Part shown: piece after piece, positions 8,319 to 17,233 of the stretch
How the letters are laid out: every line of letters starts with the position of its first letter
Position numbering within the stretch: position 1 is the first letter of the stretch
Assembly (NCBI GenBank): GCA_900770765.1
Contig: CAAGLK010000091.1
Location: 1-64,000, forward strand
Reading direction: 5' to 3'
Length of the DNA: 64,000 nt
Source: Helicobacteraceae bacterium
Lineage (GTDB): Bacteria; Campylobacterota; Campylobacteria; Campylobacterales; Helicobacteraceae
Made by a program: the position numbers and the translations under genes
Notes under the pieces: generated by a model
Told to the model about the DNA's origin: nothing
What the model saw: the letters and a program-made list of their open reading frames with translations, nothing else
The model's database searches: none

Positions 8319-8828
8319 ATGTTTGTAGGCAATTTAGTAGATATTGCAAATAAATTTAAAAAAAGTGAGATTCTAAGTAAAATTTTTGGCTATTTATTTG
8401 ACGCATTAGATACAGAAAATGAAGTAAATAGACGCATTTGTGAGCTTAATGCTGGAGAAAAATTTGAAGTATTTTTTGATAGCGGTGTAAAGGCAATTGA
8501 GCAAGCTTATTTTACAAAAGACCCTAAAGATGCCTTTTATGAAAGCCATGTTGAAATGGTGGATTTTCAAATGGTAGTAAGTGGCAAGGAGATATTCTTT
8601 GTCGCACCGCATAGTTTATGTGTGATAAAAAATGAGCTAGATAAAGAGAAGGATTTAATAGAATACAAGCCATCGCCTTATATCTCAAGCATTCAGCTAT
8701 TTCCTGGGAATCTAGCCGTATTTGAAAGCATTGATGTCCATGCTGGTGGAATCTCTAGCGGTGAAAAAACGCTTGTCAAAAAAATTGTAATAAAAGTGCC
8801 AAAAGAGCTAATTAAGCTAAATTTTTAG
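8319..8828 (+). CDS. YhcH/YjgK/YiaL family protein (DUF386)
   Basis: A 169-residue protein with the pattern of the cupin-like DUF386 family: an HVEMVDFQMVVSG segment near the middle (the HxExxDxQ metal motif), then a conserved P-G and an IDVHAGGI metal-ligand segment, ending with KKIVIKVPKELI. Relatives such as YhcH and YiaL have been linked to sugar-acid or sialic-acid metabolism, but no sugar genes flank this copy and the substrate is unknown. It appears to be the last gene of the run starting at tatA or argS; the gap after it contains the perR promoter. Confidence 0.85.
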   Translation: MFVGNLVDIANKFKKSEILSKIFGYLFDALDTENEVNRRICELNAGEKFEVFFDSGVKAIEQAYFTKDPKDAFYESHVEMVDFQMVVSGKEIFFVAPHSLCVIKNELDKEKDLIEYKPSPYISSIQLFPGNLAVFESIDVHAGGISSGEKTLVKKIVIKVPKELIKLNF

Positions 8829-8880
8829 AAAATTTAGGGCTTGGAATCTTTAAAAATTTATTAAAAATTTAGTATTTTTA

Positions 8881-8939
8881 TTGACAAATGAAAATAATTT
8901 TTATAATATTTTTCCTTTTATAAAAAAAATCATTTACTA
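8881..8939 (+). promoter_or_regulatory. perR promoter with possible PerR autoregulatory sites
   Basis: TTGACA (8881-8886) and TATAAT (8902-8907) with a 15-base spacer form a likely promoter. An imperfect palindrome of GAAAA...TTTTC type spans 8890-8914 over the -10 box. AAATCATTTACTA at 8927-8939 matches 10 of 13 bases of the half-site found upstream of katA. Autoregulation is inferred; the operator match is weak. Confidence 0.45.
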
Positions 8940-8957
8940 ATTATTTTAAGGAAAAAT

Positions 8958-9359
8958 ATGTTTGAGCAAATTTTAAGAGAAAATCATCTAAAAATTACTC
9001 CACAACGCTTAGCGATTTTAAAAGAGATTCAAAAATTTGGCCACATAAGCATTGAAGAGATTTATGAAAATATTAAAGAAAGTAATCCTTCGATGTCTTT
9101 AGCGACAATTTATAAGAATCTTACCTTTATGCAAGAAGCAAAAATCGTAGATGAAGTAAAGCTACCAAATCAAAAGCAAAGATATGAGCTAACTAAAAAG
9201 CCGCATATTCACCTAGTATGTGAAAAATGCGGAAGCATCGTGGATATGGAGCTTGAAGCGCCTGTTAATGAGCTTAAAAAAGCCTGCGAAAAATCATCAC
9301 ACTACACAATAAATGATGCCTCTATTGCTATGCTTGGAATCTGCGTAAATTGCCAATAA
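8958..9359 (+). CDS. perR: Fur-family peroxide-responsive regulator PerR
   Basis: A 133-residue Fur-superfamily repressor: winged helix (residues 1-80, with LKITPQRLAIL and SLATIYKNL), then a metal-binding dimerisation domain with IHLVCEKCG and a terminal CVNC, which together form the structural zinc site. It lacks the extended N-terminus of H. pylori Fur and is closest in plan to Campylobacter PerR, which represses catalase with iron or manganese and is inactivated by peroxide. The shared palindromes upstream of katA (63.9 kb) and the ankyrin gene (60.3 kb) are its likely operators. It could still be a Fur or Zur paralogue, but katA linkage in the same window favours PerR. Confidence 0.8.
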   Translation: MFEQILRENHLKITPQRLAILKEIQKFGHISIEEIYENIKESNPSMSLATIYKNLTFMQEAKIVDEVKLPNQKQRYELTKKPHIHLVCEKCGSIVDMELEAPVNELKKACEKSSHYTINDASIAMLGICVNCQ

Positions 9360-9453
9360 GCCCTTGTGGCTTTAATGCTTTTAACTTTATAATTTCTTTT
9401 GTTTTAAAAATTTAAAGATTATAATTCACGCTTATTTTTTTCTAAGGGGATAT

Positions 9454-10215
9454 ATGCAAGATTCCATTGTGATGGCAAAAAAAGGCGTATATGAATATTT
9501 TAAAGCAGCTAAAAAAGATTTTTTTACTCCTTATATTTTAAAATTAGCCTTTGGTCCTTATATTGTCGCTTTTATTGTATTTAGCATAATTTTTTATTAT
9601 TTTTCGCCCACTTGGTATGAAATAATTTTTAATATTATGCGATATGATTTTAGCTTTTCTAGCGTGTATCTTGCGTGGATTCAAGTTGTTTTTGATAATT
9701 TATTAAAAGTTTCTGTGGTGATTTTGCTATTTTTTTTATTTTTAGCAGCTTCATTTTTACTCTCTTATGCTATTTGTGCATTTGTAGCGCCTTTTGTAAT
9801 AAAATTTATTCAAAAAAATCATTATAAAGAAATTTTGCTAGAAAATAATGTTGGAATCTTTGAAATAACTTTTAAACTTATAAAAATTTATTTTTTATAT
9901 ATTTTATTTTTATTTGTATTGATTCCATTTTATTTTTTACCTTTTGTGGGTGGTTTTGTTATTTTACTGCCAAATTATTGGCTATTTGCAAAAAGTTTAG
10001 TGCTAGATAGCGGTGGTGAGATTTTTAAAAAAGAGCAGTTAGAATCTATAAAAAAGGCAAATAAAGGCAGAATCCAAAGTGCGATATTACCGCTTTTTGC
10101 ACTTAGCTTAATCCCTATTTTAGGCTTTTTTGTGCCTATTTTTGCCCTTTGTGTTTTAGCACATTTATTTTTTGATTTAAAAAAGGAGTTTTATGGATAC
10201 ACAAATACAAATTGA
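9454..10215 (+). CDS. EI24-domain integral membrane protein
   Basis: 253 residues with about four to six strongly hydrophobic segments (near residues 26-47, 85-115, 145-180 and 210-240) and the layout of EI24/CysZ-like proteins, including LLPNYWLFAKSLVLD before the last helices. CysZ relatives act in sulfate uptake, but function is not established for this subfamily. The last 23 bases overlap the dnaB start, and the dnaB ribosome site lies inside this gene, implying coupled expression. Confidence 0.75.
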   Translation: MQDSIVMAKKGVYEYFKAAKKDFFTPYILKLAFGPYIVAFIVFSIIFYYFSPTWYEIIFNIMRYDFSFSSVYLAWIQVVFDNLLKVSVVILLFFLFLAASFLLSYAICAFVAPFVIKFIQKNHYKEILLENNVGIFEITFKLIKIYFLYILFLFVLIPFYFLPFVGGFVILLPNYWLFAKSLVLDSGGEIFKKEQLESIKKANKGRIQSAILPLFALSLIPILGFFVPIFALCVLAHLFFDLKKEFYGYTNTN

Positions 10216-11629
10216 ACGCTCAATTTTAAGTGCGATTTTTTACGACCCTGAGCGATTAGATATTATAGAAGAGTTATTGAGTGCAAATGATTTTTATTAT
10301 ATCCCACATAGAAATATTTTTCGTGCTATGCAAGAGCTTAAACGCACAGACCGCCCTATTGATGAGGAATTTGTCGTAAAGCTATCTACTAAATCACACC
10401 CTATTTCACAAGATGAAGTTTTAAACATTACAGCCACAACTCCAATTAGCGATGTAAAAAATTATGCAAATGATATTAGAGAGGCTTCAATTAAGAGAAA
10501 ATTACACTCTTTTGCCACTAAATTACAAGAAGCAAGCACAAGCAGTGAAAGCACTCAAAGCATTATGGATTATTTACAAAGTGAGCTTTATAAACTTACA
10601 GAAGTGCATGAATCTAAGGATTTTAGAGATTCTGCAAACATTGTAGATTCCACAATGCAATATATTAAAGATATGAAAGCAAGGGGAAATAACCTATTAA
10701 TCGGCATAGACACAGGCTTTAAATCTTTAAATAAAAAAACAACAGGCTTTGGCAAAGGTGATTTAATAATTGTCGCTGCGCGTCCTGCTATGGGCAAAAC
10801 AACGCTTGTTTTAAATATGGCACAAAGGGCGTTAGATACGGGCATTGGTGTGGCGTTTTTTAGCCTTGAGATGCCAGCTGAACAGCTTATGCTTAGAATG
10901 TTTTCTGCTATCACTTCTATTTCTTTGCAAAGTTTAAGAGTGGGGAATTTAATGGATAATGAATTAGAGCGGCTTAGTAGGGCTGTGGATGTAATGCGAA
11001 GAGCGCCGCTATTTGTAGATGATGGCAGTTTGCTTACAATTCACCAACTCCGCACAAAATTAAGAAAAATCAAAAAAAAGCATCCAGAAATTGGCCTAGC
11101 GATTGTGGATTATTTACAATTAATGAACGGTGCTAATAATAAAGATAGACATCAAGAGGTAAGTGAAATTAGCCGTGGGCTAAAGATGATTGCAAGAGAG
11201 CTTGAAATGCCCATTATCGCACTCTCTCAGCTTAATCGTGGGTTGGAATCTAGGAGTGATAGGCGACCTATGCTATCAGACTTAAGAGAATCTGGCTCAA
11301 TAGAGCAAGATGCGGATCTTATTTTATTTGTCTATCGCGATGCAGTTTATAAACAAAAAGATGAAAAAGAAAAAGAAGAAGCCTCTAGAAAAGAGGGCGG
11401 AAACTATAAAAGTGCTTTTGTAGAAAAAAATGAAGAGGAAGCAGAAATTATAATCGGTAAGCAAAGAAATGGTCCAACAGGTGTGGTAAAACTAATATTT
11501 CACAAACATTGCACTCGCTTTACGGATTATAATAATGGTGAAATTGAGGTTGAATACGACGCAGCGCCAACAGAGTTTATACAACCACAAGATTTTAATA
11601 ATAATAAAGTAGAGTTTCAGCATATTTAA
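10193..11629 (+). CDS. dnaB: Replicative DNA helicase DnaB
   Basis: Hexameric fork helicase. The N-terminal DnaB domain (residues 1-100) starts with the usual IERSILSAIFYDPE. The RecA-like motor has Walker A RPAMGKTT at about 197-204, Walker B LAIVDYLQLM, and the SQLNRGLESR and DLRESGSIEQDAD segments; 478 residues is normal. The Helicobacter-type acidic insertion KDEKEKEEASRKEGG is visible near residue 390. It starts inside the EI24 gene behind AAGGAG. No intein is present. Confidence 0.97.
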   Translation: MDTQIQIERSILSAIFYDPERLDIIEELLSANDFYYIPHRNIFRAMQELKRTDRPIDEEFVVKLSTKSHPISQDEVLNITATTPISDVKNYANDIREASIKRKLHSFATKLQEASTSSESTQSIMDYLQSELYKLTEVHESKDFRDSANIVDSTMQYIKDMKARGNNLLIGIDTGFKSLNKKTTGFGKGDLIIVAARPAMGKTTLVLNMAQRALDTGIGVAFFSLEMPAEQLMLRMFSAITSISLQSLRVGNLMDNELERLSRAVDVMRRAPLFVDDGSLLTIHQLRTKLRKIKKKHPEIGLAIVDYLQLMNGANNKDRHQEVSEISRGLKMIARELEMPIIALSQLNRGLESRSDRRPMLSDLRESGSIEQDADLILFVYRDAVYKQKDEKEKEEASRKEGGNYKSAFVEKNEEEAEIIIGKQRNGPTGVVKLIFHKHCTRFTDYNNGEIEVEYDAAPTEFIQPQDFNNNKVEFQHI

Positions 11630-11639
11630 AAGGATTCTT

Positions 11640-12284
11640 ATGCGTATTATTTTAGCCACTTCAAATAAAGACAAAGTGCGAGAAATTAAAGAAATTTTCA
11701 CACAAACGCTAAGTGATTTGAATCCTAGCGTTATCCCTTGGGATGAGTTAGTTGTGCCTTTTGAAATTGAAGAAAATGGCAGTAGCTTTAAAGAAAACGC
11801 ACTTATTAAATCAAAGGCAGTTTTTAGGATTCTAAGTAAAAAAGGGCTTTTAGATAAAAATGATTTTGTCTTAAGCGATGATAGTGGAATCTGTGTGGAT
11901 AAACTAGGTGGAATCCCAGGGATTTATAGTGCAAGATATAGCGCATTATATAGCGATAAAAGCGGAAGTGCTAAAGAAAATTTAGAACTTTTATTAAAAG
12001 AAGTAAAAAAGCTAGAGGGGCAAACTTCAAGCGCGCATTATTGCGCAAGTATAGGCATTAGCAGCTTTTTTGGCGATTTTAGCACACATGGCTTTATGTA
12101 TGGATGTGTAATAGCGCAAAAGCGCGGCGAAAACGGCTTTGGCTATGACCCTATGTTTATCCCACAAGGCTTTAAGCACACACTAGCCGAGCTAGATGCG
12201 GAATCTAAAAATAATATTTCACATCGTAAAATTGCCCTAGATTTAGCCAGCCTAATTTTAAGAGCGTTAAAGCCTATTTTGTAA
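11640..12284 (+). CDS. rdgB: Non-canonical purine NTP pyrophosphatase (RdgB/HAM1)
   Basis: Hydrolyses dITP, XTP and related damaged purine nucleotides to keep them out of nucleic acids. The start MRIILATSNKDKVREIKEI, the central DDSGICVDKLGGIPGIYSARY and the C-terminal GFGYDPMFIP and SHR are the standard HAM1 motifs. 214 residues, 10 bases behind dnaB, so probably co-transcribed with it. Confidence 0.95.
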   Translation: MRIILATSNKDKVREIKEIFTQTLSDLNPSVIPWDELVVPFEIEENGSSFKENALIKSKAVFRILSKKGLLDKNDFVLSDDSGICVDKLGGIPGIYSARYSALYSDKSGSAKENLELLLKEVKKLEGQTSSAHYCASIGISSFFGDFSTHGFMYGCVIAQKRGENGFGYDPMFIPQGFKHTLAELDAESKNNISHRKIALDLASLILRALKPIL

Positions 12285-12353
12285 CACTTTATAAAAATTT
12301 TAAATAAATTTAAGAAATTTAAGAAAGATTTTACTTTTTTATGTAACTATAAA

Positions 12354-12376
12354 CACTTTTATTTTTATTAAAAGTG
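12354..12376 (+). promoter_or_regulatory. Hairpin/operator-like inverted repeat before the copper receptor gene
   Basis: Arms CACTTTTA and TAAAAGTG with a 7-base loop lie immediately upstream of the start ATG, ending 8 bases before it. There is no clear Shine-Dalgarno sequence outside the repeat. It could be an operator or an mRNA hairpin controlling translation; which one cannot be told from sequence. Confidence 0.35.
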
Positions 12377-12384
12377 GGTTAAAT

Positions 12385-14328
12385 ATGAGAATTAGTATTA
12401 TTCTTTCAATGCTGTTGATAGCGAGTGTTGCAAATGCAAAAGAGGAAAATAAAAATACAATAATGATAACGCATACTAATTCTAATATGCTAAATCCAAC
12501 ACAAATAGAATACGCAGATATTTTAGGTAAAGATGCACTGCTAAACTCAAGCGATGTAGCGGAGAGTTTATTGCAAATCCCTGGCTTTTCTGTGGCTAAA
12601 AAAGGTGGCGGTGGGACTGAAGCCTTTTATCGCTCACAAGGCGGTGGAAGGCTGCCAATTATCGTAAGCGGCGGGAATCTACAAGGCGGTTGTGGTGGCA
12701 GAATGGATACGATTCTAACCTATGTAATCCCACAAAATTACAATTCTATAAAAGTAATAAAAGGCCCACAAGATGTAAGATGGGGGAATATTATCGCTGG
12801 TGGGCTAATTTTTGACAGAGAGATTTTAAGGGCGGATAAAAATGGCTTTAGTGCTGGGCTAGATGGGCTATATGGTAGCTTTAGCAGAGTGGATTTTAAC
12901 ACACACGCAGAGGCAAAAAGCGCTTATGGCTCTCTCCAAGCGATTTATTCAGACTATCAAAGCAATGATTATAAAAGCGGCAGTGGAGAAATCGTGCATT
13001 CACAATATTATAGGCGGCAAGGCAGCGCAATAGCCACACTTACGCCAAATCAAAATAGCGCGATAGAATTTAGCGTAGATGTAGGTAGAGGCGATGCGGC
13101 TTATGCAGATAGAGCACTTGATGCTAGGACATTTGATAGAGAATCTTACTCTATAAGATTCCAACAACTATTTAATGAAAACACGCTTGATTTAAGAGCA
13201 TATTATCATGAAATAGACCATATTATGGATAACTTTAGCTTAAGCGGCGGAGTGCCAAAAACAGGCACGACTTACTCTGTGAGTAACCCTACACGCATAA
13301 ACACAGGCGCTAGAGCGGAATTTTCATGGGTAAGCGATGCGGCAAAGCATTATATAGGTGCAAATTATAATCAAGATAGACATAAAAGCCGCGCAAGTGG
13401 AAGCCGTGCGACAAAAGAAGAAGCAGAGAGCATTTTAAATACACCTTATAAGAAAAACTACACTTTTGGCACATTTGGAATCTTTAGTCAAAATGAATTT
13501 TATACAAATTTAGATTCTGGCGTTTTTATCGGTGCAAGGGCTGATAGAGTGATAACTAAAAAATACGCAACAAATGAGGAAAATAGAGAATACGCAATAG
13601 GCGGCTTTATGAGATATGAAAAATATCTAAGTAATTTAACGCTTTATAGTGGCGTAGGATATGCTGAGAGAATCCCGGACTTTTGGGAAGTTAATAAGCT
13701 AGATGGTATGGAGTTAGAAAAAGAGCGAAATATGCAGCTAGATATTGGCGCAAATTATAAAGGCGAGAAACTAAATGCAAATATTTCTGGCTTTATATCC
13801 TATATTAAAGACTATATTATGCTAGATTATACAAAGGCGGCGACAAGGAGTTTTAATACAAATGCAAATTTGCTAGGGCTAGAAGCAGAAGTAAGCTATG
13901 AGTTTTTAGAAAATACATTTTTTGAAACTTCACTTAGCTACACTTATGGAGAGGATACTAAGCTAGATGTGCCACTAGCACAAACCGCACCACTGCAAAC
14001 AAGAATTGCCCTAAAATATGATAATCAAAGATTCTTTGTAAAAGGCGAAGTATATGCAAACGCAAGACAAACTCGCACAAACGCTGGTTATGGTAATGTA
14101 GTAGGAAAGGACTTTGGCGATTCTAGCGGATTTTCTATCCTAAATTTTTATACAGGTTATAGATATAAAAAACTCCAGCTTCTAGCAGGGATAGAAAATA
14201 TAACAGATAAATTATATAGCTATCATTTATCAAAAAATAGCATAGCATTAAACTTAGATAACCCTATAAGTAATAGAATTTATGAAATGGGTAGAAATAT
14301 GTGGATAAGGGCGAAAGTGGAATTTTAA
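12385..14328 (+). CDS. TonB-dependent copper receptor (OprC/NosA-like)
   Basis: Outer-membrane TonB-dependent receptor of 647 residues: signal peptide 1-18 (ending VANA), plug domain about 40-150 and a 22-strand-type beta barrel ending in an aromatic-rich KVEF. The plug has the pattern of copper receptors related to OprC and NosA (GGRMDT, VIKGPQDVRWGN, and the barrel-entry GSFSRVDFN). The segment DAAYADRALDARTFDRE and YYHEIDHIMDNFSL also match that subfamily. Methionines, cysteine and histidines in the GGCGGRMD region could bind copper. It is transcribed alone with no adjacent copper chaperone or ATPase. The substrate is inferred. Confidence 0.82.
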   Translation: MRISIILSMLLIASVANAKEENKNTIMITHTNSNMLNPTQIEYADILGKDALLNSSDVAESLLQIPGFSVAKKGGGGTEAFYRSQGGGRLPIIVSGGNLQGGCGGRMDTILTYVIPQNYNSIKVIKGPQDVRWGNIIAGGLIFDREILRADKNGFSAGLDGLYGSFSRVDFNTHAEAKSAYGSLQAIYSDYQSNDYKSGSGEIVHSQYYRRQGSAIATLTPNQNSAIEFSVDVGRGDAAYADRALDARTFDRESYSIRFQQLFNENTLDLRAYYHEIDHIMDNFSLSGGVPKTGTTYSVSNPTRINTGARAEFSWVSDAAKHYIGANYNQDRHKSRASGSRATKEEAESILNTPYKKNYTFGTFGIFSQNEFYTNLDSGVFIGARADRVITKKYATNEENREYAIGGFMRYEKYLSNLTLYSGVGYAERIPDFWEVNKLDGMELEKERNMQLDIGANYKGEKLNANISGFISYIKDYIMLDYTKAATRSFNTNANLLGLEAEVSYEFLENTFFETSLSYTYGEDTKLDVPLAQTAPLQTRIALKYDNQRFFVKGEVYANARQTRTNAGYGNVVGKDFGDSSGFSILNFYTGYRYKKLQLLAGIENITDKLYSYHLSKNSIALNLDNPISNRIYEMGRNMWIRAKVEF

Positions 14329-14391
14329 TTGATAAATGGTTGGAATCCTAACTGCTAAATATGCTAAAATATTAGCTTTTAAAGGGTAAAG

Positions 14392-14637
14392 ATGAAAACA
14401 CTAACACTTGCTAGCATTTATGAGATTCAAGGGCATCGCCACGAAGCAGCAGAAATTTATCAAACAATTTTAGAAAACGACCCACAAAATATAGAGGCAA
14501 AAATAGCTTTAAAAAGATTAGTTAGTAATAGAAAAAGCTTTGGCAAAGCTAATGCTGATTTATTAAATTTATTTATACAAATGGATAGTCAAGTGGAATA
14601 TAATGAATTTGAGAGGTGGTTATTACAATGGAACTAA
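14392..14637 (+). CDS. Small TPR-like conserved protein
   Basis: An 81-residue protein whose first 45 residues (LTLASIYEIQGHRHEAAEIYQTILENDPQNIEAKIALKRL in outline) match a single tetratricopeptide repeat pair, followed by a short helical tail ending FERWLLQWN. It has a purine-rich ribosome site and overlaps the next gene by 10 bases. A similarly small TPR-type gene precedes the CiaD gene in Campylobacter as far as I recall, which supports linking the pair. No function is known. Confidence 0.75.
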   Translation: MKTLTLASIYEIQGHRHEAAEIYQTILENDPQNIEAKIALKRLVSNRKSFGKANADLLNLFIQMDSQVEYNEFERWLLQWN

Positions 14638-15026
14638 AAGAAGCGATTTTACAAACTCTAGCAGAAATTGACCCACAAGAAATAAAGCAGCCAATAGAGA
14701 TTCCGCCTATAAATGAGCGAGATGCACTCTTAGACATCTTGCCACAAGACCAAGATGATTTAAGCGATAAGCAAGAGATAAAAAGCCCTTATGCTAGAAA
14801 AATTGAAAAGCTAGATTTTAAAAACACCGAAGAGCTAAAAGCACTTTTAACAAAATTTTATTTAGAAGAAGAAAAATTTTTAAACGCCTTGCAAGAAAGA
14901 ATCCTAGTTTTATTTGAAGGGATGCAATCACCCAATAACCGCAATATTGAAAATAAAGTAGATATGATTTTAAACTTTTTAGAATACACTTTAGCAATTA
15001 TTGATGAAAAAAAGGCGCAAAAATGA
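14628..15026 (+). CDS. CiaD-like conserved protein
   Basis: 132 residues from ATG 14628, chosen over an upstream GTG because GAGGTGG provides its ribosome site. The protein is acidic, with a variable N-terminal half and a conserved helical C-terminal part: FLNALQERILVLFEGMQSPNN followed by KVDMILNFLEYTLAIIDE. That tail resembles the domain in Campylobacter CiaD, a secreted host-invasion effector, but CiaD-like proteins occur in non-invasive species too and no effector role should be assumed. It overlaps the TPR-like gene by 10 bases. Confidence 0.6.
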   Translation: MELKEAILQTLAEIDPQEIKQPIEIPPINERDALLDILPQDQDDLSDKQEIKSPYARKIEKLDFKNTEELKALLTKFYLEEEKFLNALQERILVLFEGMQSPNNRNIENKVDMILNFLEYTLAIIDEKKAQK

Positions 15027-15291
15027 CGCAAAGATTCCACGCTAAAGAAAAAAAATTCTTATTTACTTTTGATTTACTATTTTTTTTTATAATTCCGCAA
15101 TCTCAACGGGATGAGTTGAGGGGCAGATTTGTAAATCTGCAAGAAAGTAGAAATGTTTTTCATCCACTCCTCCTTTGTTTAAGGACACTCATTTTGAGTA
15201 AGTTCTTTGAAAATATTGAAGCTAGTGGGCGTTTTCCTAAGTTTTTTAAACCCCTAAAATACCCAATCCTCCTTTTTACTAGGAAAACGCC
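15027..15291 (+). promoter_or_regulatory. 265-base structured leader upstream of the response regulator
   Basis: No convincing gene: a 91-codon open frame here has low-complexity composition and no family match. TATAAT at 15088-15093 would start a transcript near 15100. Downstream are hairpins CTCAAC/GTTGAG (15102-15120), GCAGATTT/AAATCTGC with a GT loop (15123-15140), and a long-range 12-base perfect repeat GGCGTTTTCCTA (15228-15239) / TAGGAAAACGCC (15280-15291). The last arm contains the AGGA ribosome site and touches the ATG, so pairing would hide the start of translation. The region is either a regulatory 5' leader or carries a small RNA. Confidence 0.5.
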
Positions 15292-15987
15292 ATGCTAGAA
15301 ATCTTAATGATAGAAGATGATTTAGAACTTGCGATGATTATTAGCGAATACTTAAAAGCTCATAATATAAATGTAACAAATTATGATGAGCCCTATACGG
15401 GTATGAGTGCGATAAACGCTCGGCATTTTGACCTCCTTTTATTAGATTTGACACTTCCAAACTTAGATGGGCTTGAAGTTTGCAAAAGAATCGCAAAGGA
15501 TAAGAATATCCCAATTATCATCTCTTCTGCAAGAAGCGATATTGAAGATAGAGTTTTAGGGCTAGAATATGGAGCTGATGACTATATTCCTAAGCCCTAC
15601 GACCCAAAAGAGCTTATAGCCAGAATCCATAGTGTCCTTCGTAGATACAATATAACAAGTAATATAGATACAAAATATACATATACACAAAGCACAATAC
15701 TACCCTTTAAGCTAGATAAAAGCAGTAGAGAAATTTACTTAAACTCACGCCTTTTAGAGCTAACAAAAGCAGAATATGAGATTCTATCTTTTATGTTAGA
15801 AAATGTTAATAAAGCCTTAACGCGTGATGCAATAGCCGCAGCATCAGATTCTATAAACCCAGATTCTAGTAATAAAAGCATTGATGTTATTATGGGGCGA
15901 CTGCGGTCAAAAATAGAAAAAAATAATGAAAAATACATTTACTCCGTGCGTGGAATCGGCTATAAACTGCAGTTAAAAAATGCTTAA
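15292..15987 (+). CDS. OmpR-family response regulator (ArsR-like)
   Basis: 231 residues: receiver domain 1-120 with acidic pair D9/D10, phospho-acceptor Asp52 (LLLLDLTLP), Ser near 83 and Lys in the PKPYDP loop, followed by an OmpR winged-helix domain (about 133-228) ending SVRGIGYKL. It overlaps the sensor kinase by 8 bases and is followed by hemB. That order matches H. pylori HP0166-HP0165-hemB, the acid-responsive ArsRS pair, so orthology to ArsR is likely but not proven. The ATG lies at the edge of a long inverted repeat that could limit translation. Confidence 0.88.
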   Translation: MLEILMIEDDLELAMIISEYLKAHNINVTNYDEPYTGMSAINARHFDLLLLDLTLPNLDGLEVCKRIAKDKNIPIIISSARSDIEDRVLGLEYGADDYIPKPYDPKELIARIHSVLRRYNITSNIDTKYTYTQSTILPFKLDKSSREIYLNSRLLELTKAEYEILSFMLENVNKALTRDAIAAASDSINPDSSNKSIDVIMGRLRSKIEKNNEKYIYSVRGIGYKLQLKNA

Positions 15988-17212
15988 AGATTCCATTTTT
16001 GTAAAAATTACTATTTTATTTATAATGGCGATTATCGGCCTTGGGGCATTTTCTTACTATTTTATTAGAGAAGAAACAAATAAAGAGACACTAGATAACC
16101 AGCTAAAATACAATCAATTCCTAGCGACAATAAACCAGCTAGCCCACACAGGCGGCAATGTAGAGTTAATAGAAAAATATTTAAATGAATTAGGATTAAA
16201 GCAAATTACAGAGCAAGACACCCTAGAGAGATTCCACTCGCATTTAGTGCAGAATCTAAACAGCAGCGTTATAGCAAAAATAATTAAGCAAGATAATGGT
16301 TTATATTTATTTTTACAAACACCGCTAGAGTGGAAACTATATGGCGAGACGCATAGCAATAGGTTATTTAATTATCATTTAATTACTTTTTGTGCTTTTT
16401 TAATTGTAGTGTTTTTATTTGTGCTTGTGATTAGAAGCATTTTACCGCTTAAAACCTTGCGTAAAGAAATACGCAAATTTGCCAACGGACAAATGGATAT
16501 AAATTGCAAAATAAATCAAAGTGATGAAATAGGCGAACTAGCAAAAGAATTTGAAAACGCAGTTTCTAAAATACATGCACTTAATCAATCTCGCCATCTA
16601 TTTTTACGCTCCATAATGCATGAGTTAAAAACGCCCATCACAAAGGGCAGAATCACAGCAGAAATGATTTCACAAGATATTTATAAACAGCGGCTATGTA
16701 GCGTGTTTGAGCGGCTTAATCACTTAATTGATGAATTTGCAAAAATTGAAGAGCTAAGCTCAAGAAATTATTGTTTAAATAAACAAAAATACACACTAGA
16801 ATCCATTTTAAATAAAGTATTTTCTATGCTTTTATTAGATGAAAATCAAATTAAAGATTCCTTAATTTTACCAAAGGAAAATTATATTTTACGCTGTGAT
16901 TTTGAAATGCTAAGCCTAGCTCTTAAGAATCTTGTAGATAATGCTTTAAAATATAAAAGTAAAGAAAAAGTGTGGATTCTAATTAAAAAGCAAGATTTAA
17001 TTGTAGAAAATTTCGGTCCCCCACTGCCTTATAGCCTGCAAGAGCATAGCAAGCCCTTTTTTAAAGATAAAAATTCTAACAAACTCGGCGGCGGACTAGG
17101 CCTTGGAATCTATATCACAAAAGGTGCGCTAGAAGCGCAAGGATTAGAGCTAGAATACAACTATGAAGGCGATAAAAATCAATTTATCATAAAAAATGTG
17201 GTAAAAATCTAA
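15980..17212 (+). CDS. Membrane sensor histidine kinase (ArsS-like)
   Basis: 410 residues: membrane helix at 9-28, a periplasmic sensor region of about 100 residues (30-130) containing several histidines (H56, H86, H88, H125, H133), second helix at about 134-153, HAMP domain, then the H-box [16 protein letters not shown] with His214 and an ATPase domain with N-box [10 protein letters not shown] and [15 protein letters not shown]. It is the partner of the overlapping regulator gene. Acid sensing would fit ArsS of H. pylori and the histidine-bearing periplasmic region, but that is inference. The 3' poly-C tract known from H. pylori arsS is absent. Confidence 0.88.
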   Translation: MLKDSIFVKITILFIMAIIGLGAFSYYFIREETNKETLDNQLKYNQFLATINQLAHTGGNVELIEKYLNELGLKQITEQDTLERFHSHLVQNLNSSVIAKIIKQDNGLYLFLQTPLEWKLYGETHSNRLFNYHLITFCAFLIVVFLFVLVIRSILPLKTLRKEIRKFANGQMDINCKINQSDEIGELAKEFENAVSKIHALNQSRHLFLRSIMHELKTPITKGRITAEMISQDIYKQRLCSVFERLNHLIDEFAKIEELSSRNYCLNKQKYTLESILNKVFSMLLLDENQIKDSLILPKENYILRCDFEMLSLALKNLVDNALKYKSKEKVWILIKKQDLIVENFGPPLPYSLQEHSKPFFKDKNSNKLGGGLGLGIYITKGALEAQGLELEYNYEGDKNQFIIKNVVKI

Positions 17213-17233
17213 ATCTTAAAATAAAGGTAAAAA

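Noticed and set aside
15023..15298. 91-codon open frame between the CiaD-like gene and the response regulator
   Set aside because: It overlaps the CiaD-like stop and the response-regulator start, has phenylalanine/leucine-rich low-complexity composition and no family resemblance, and covers hairpins and a promoter better explained as a leader.
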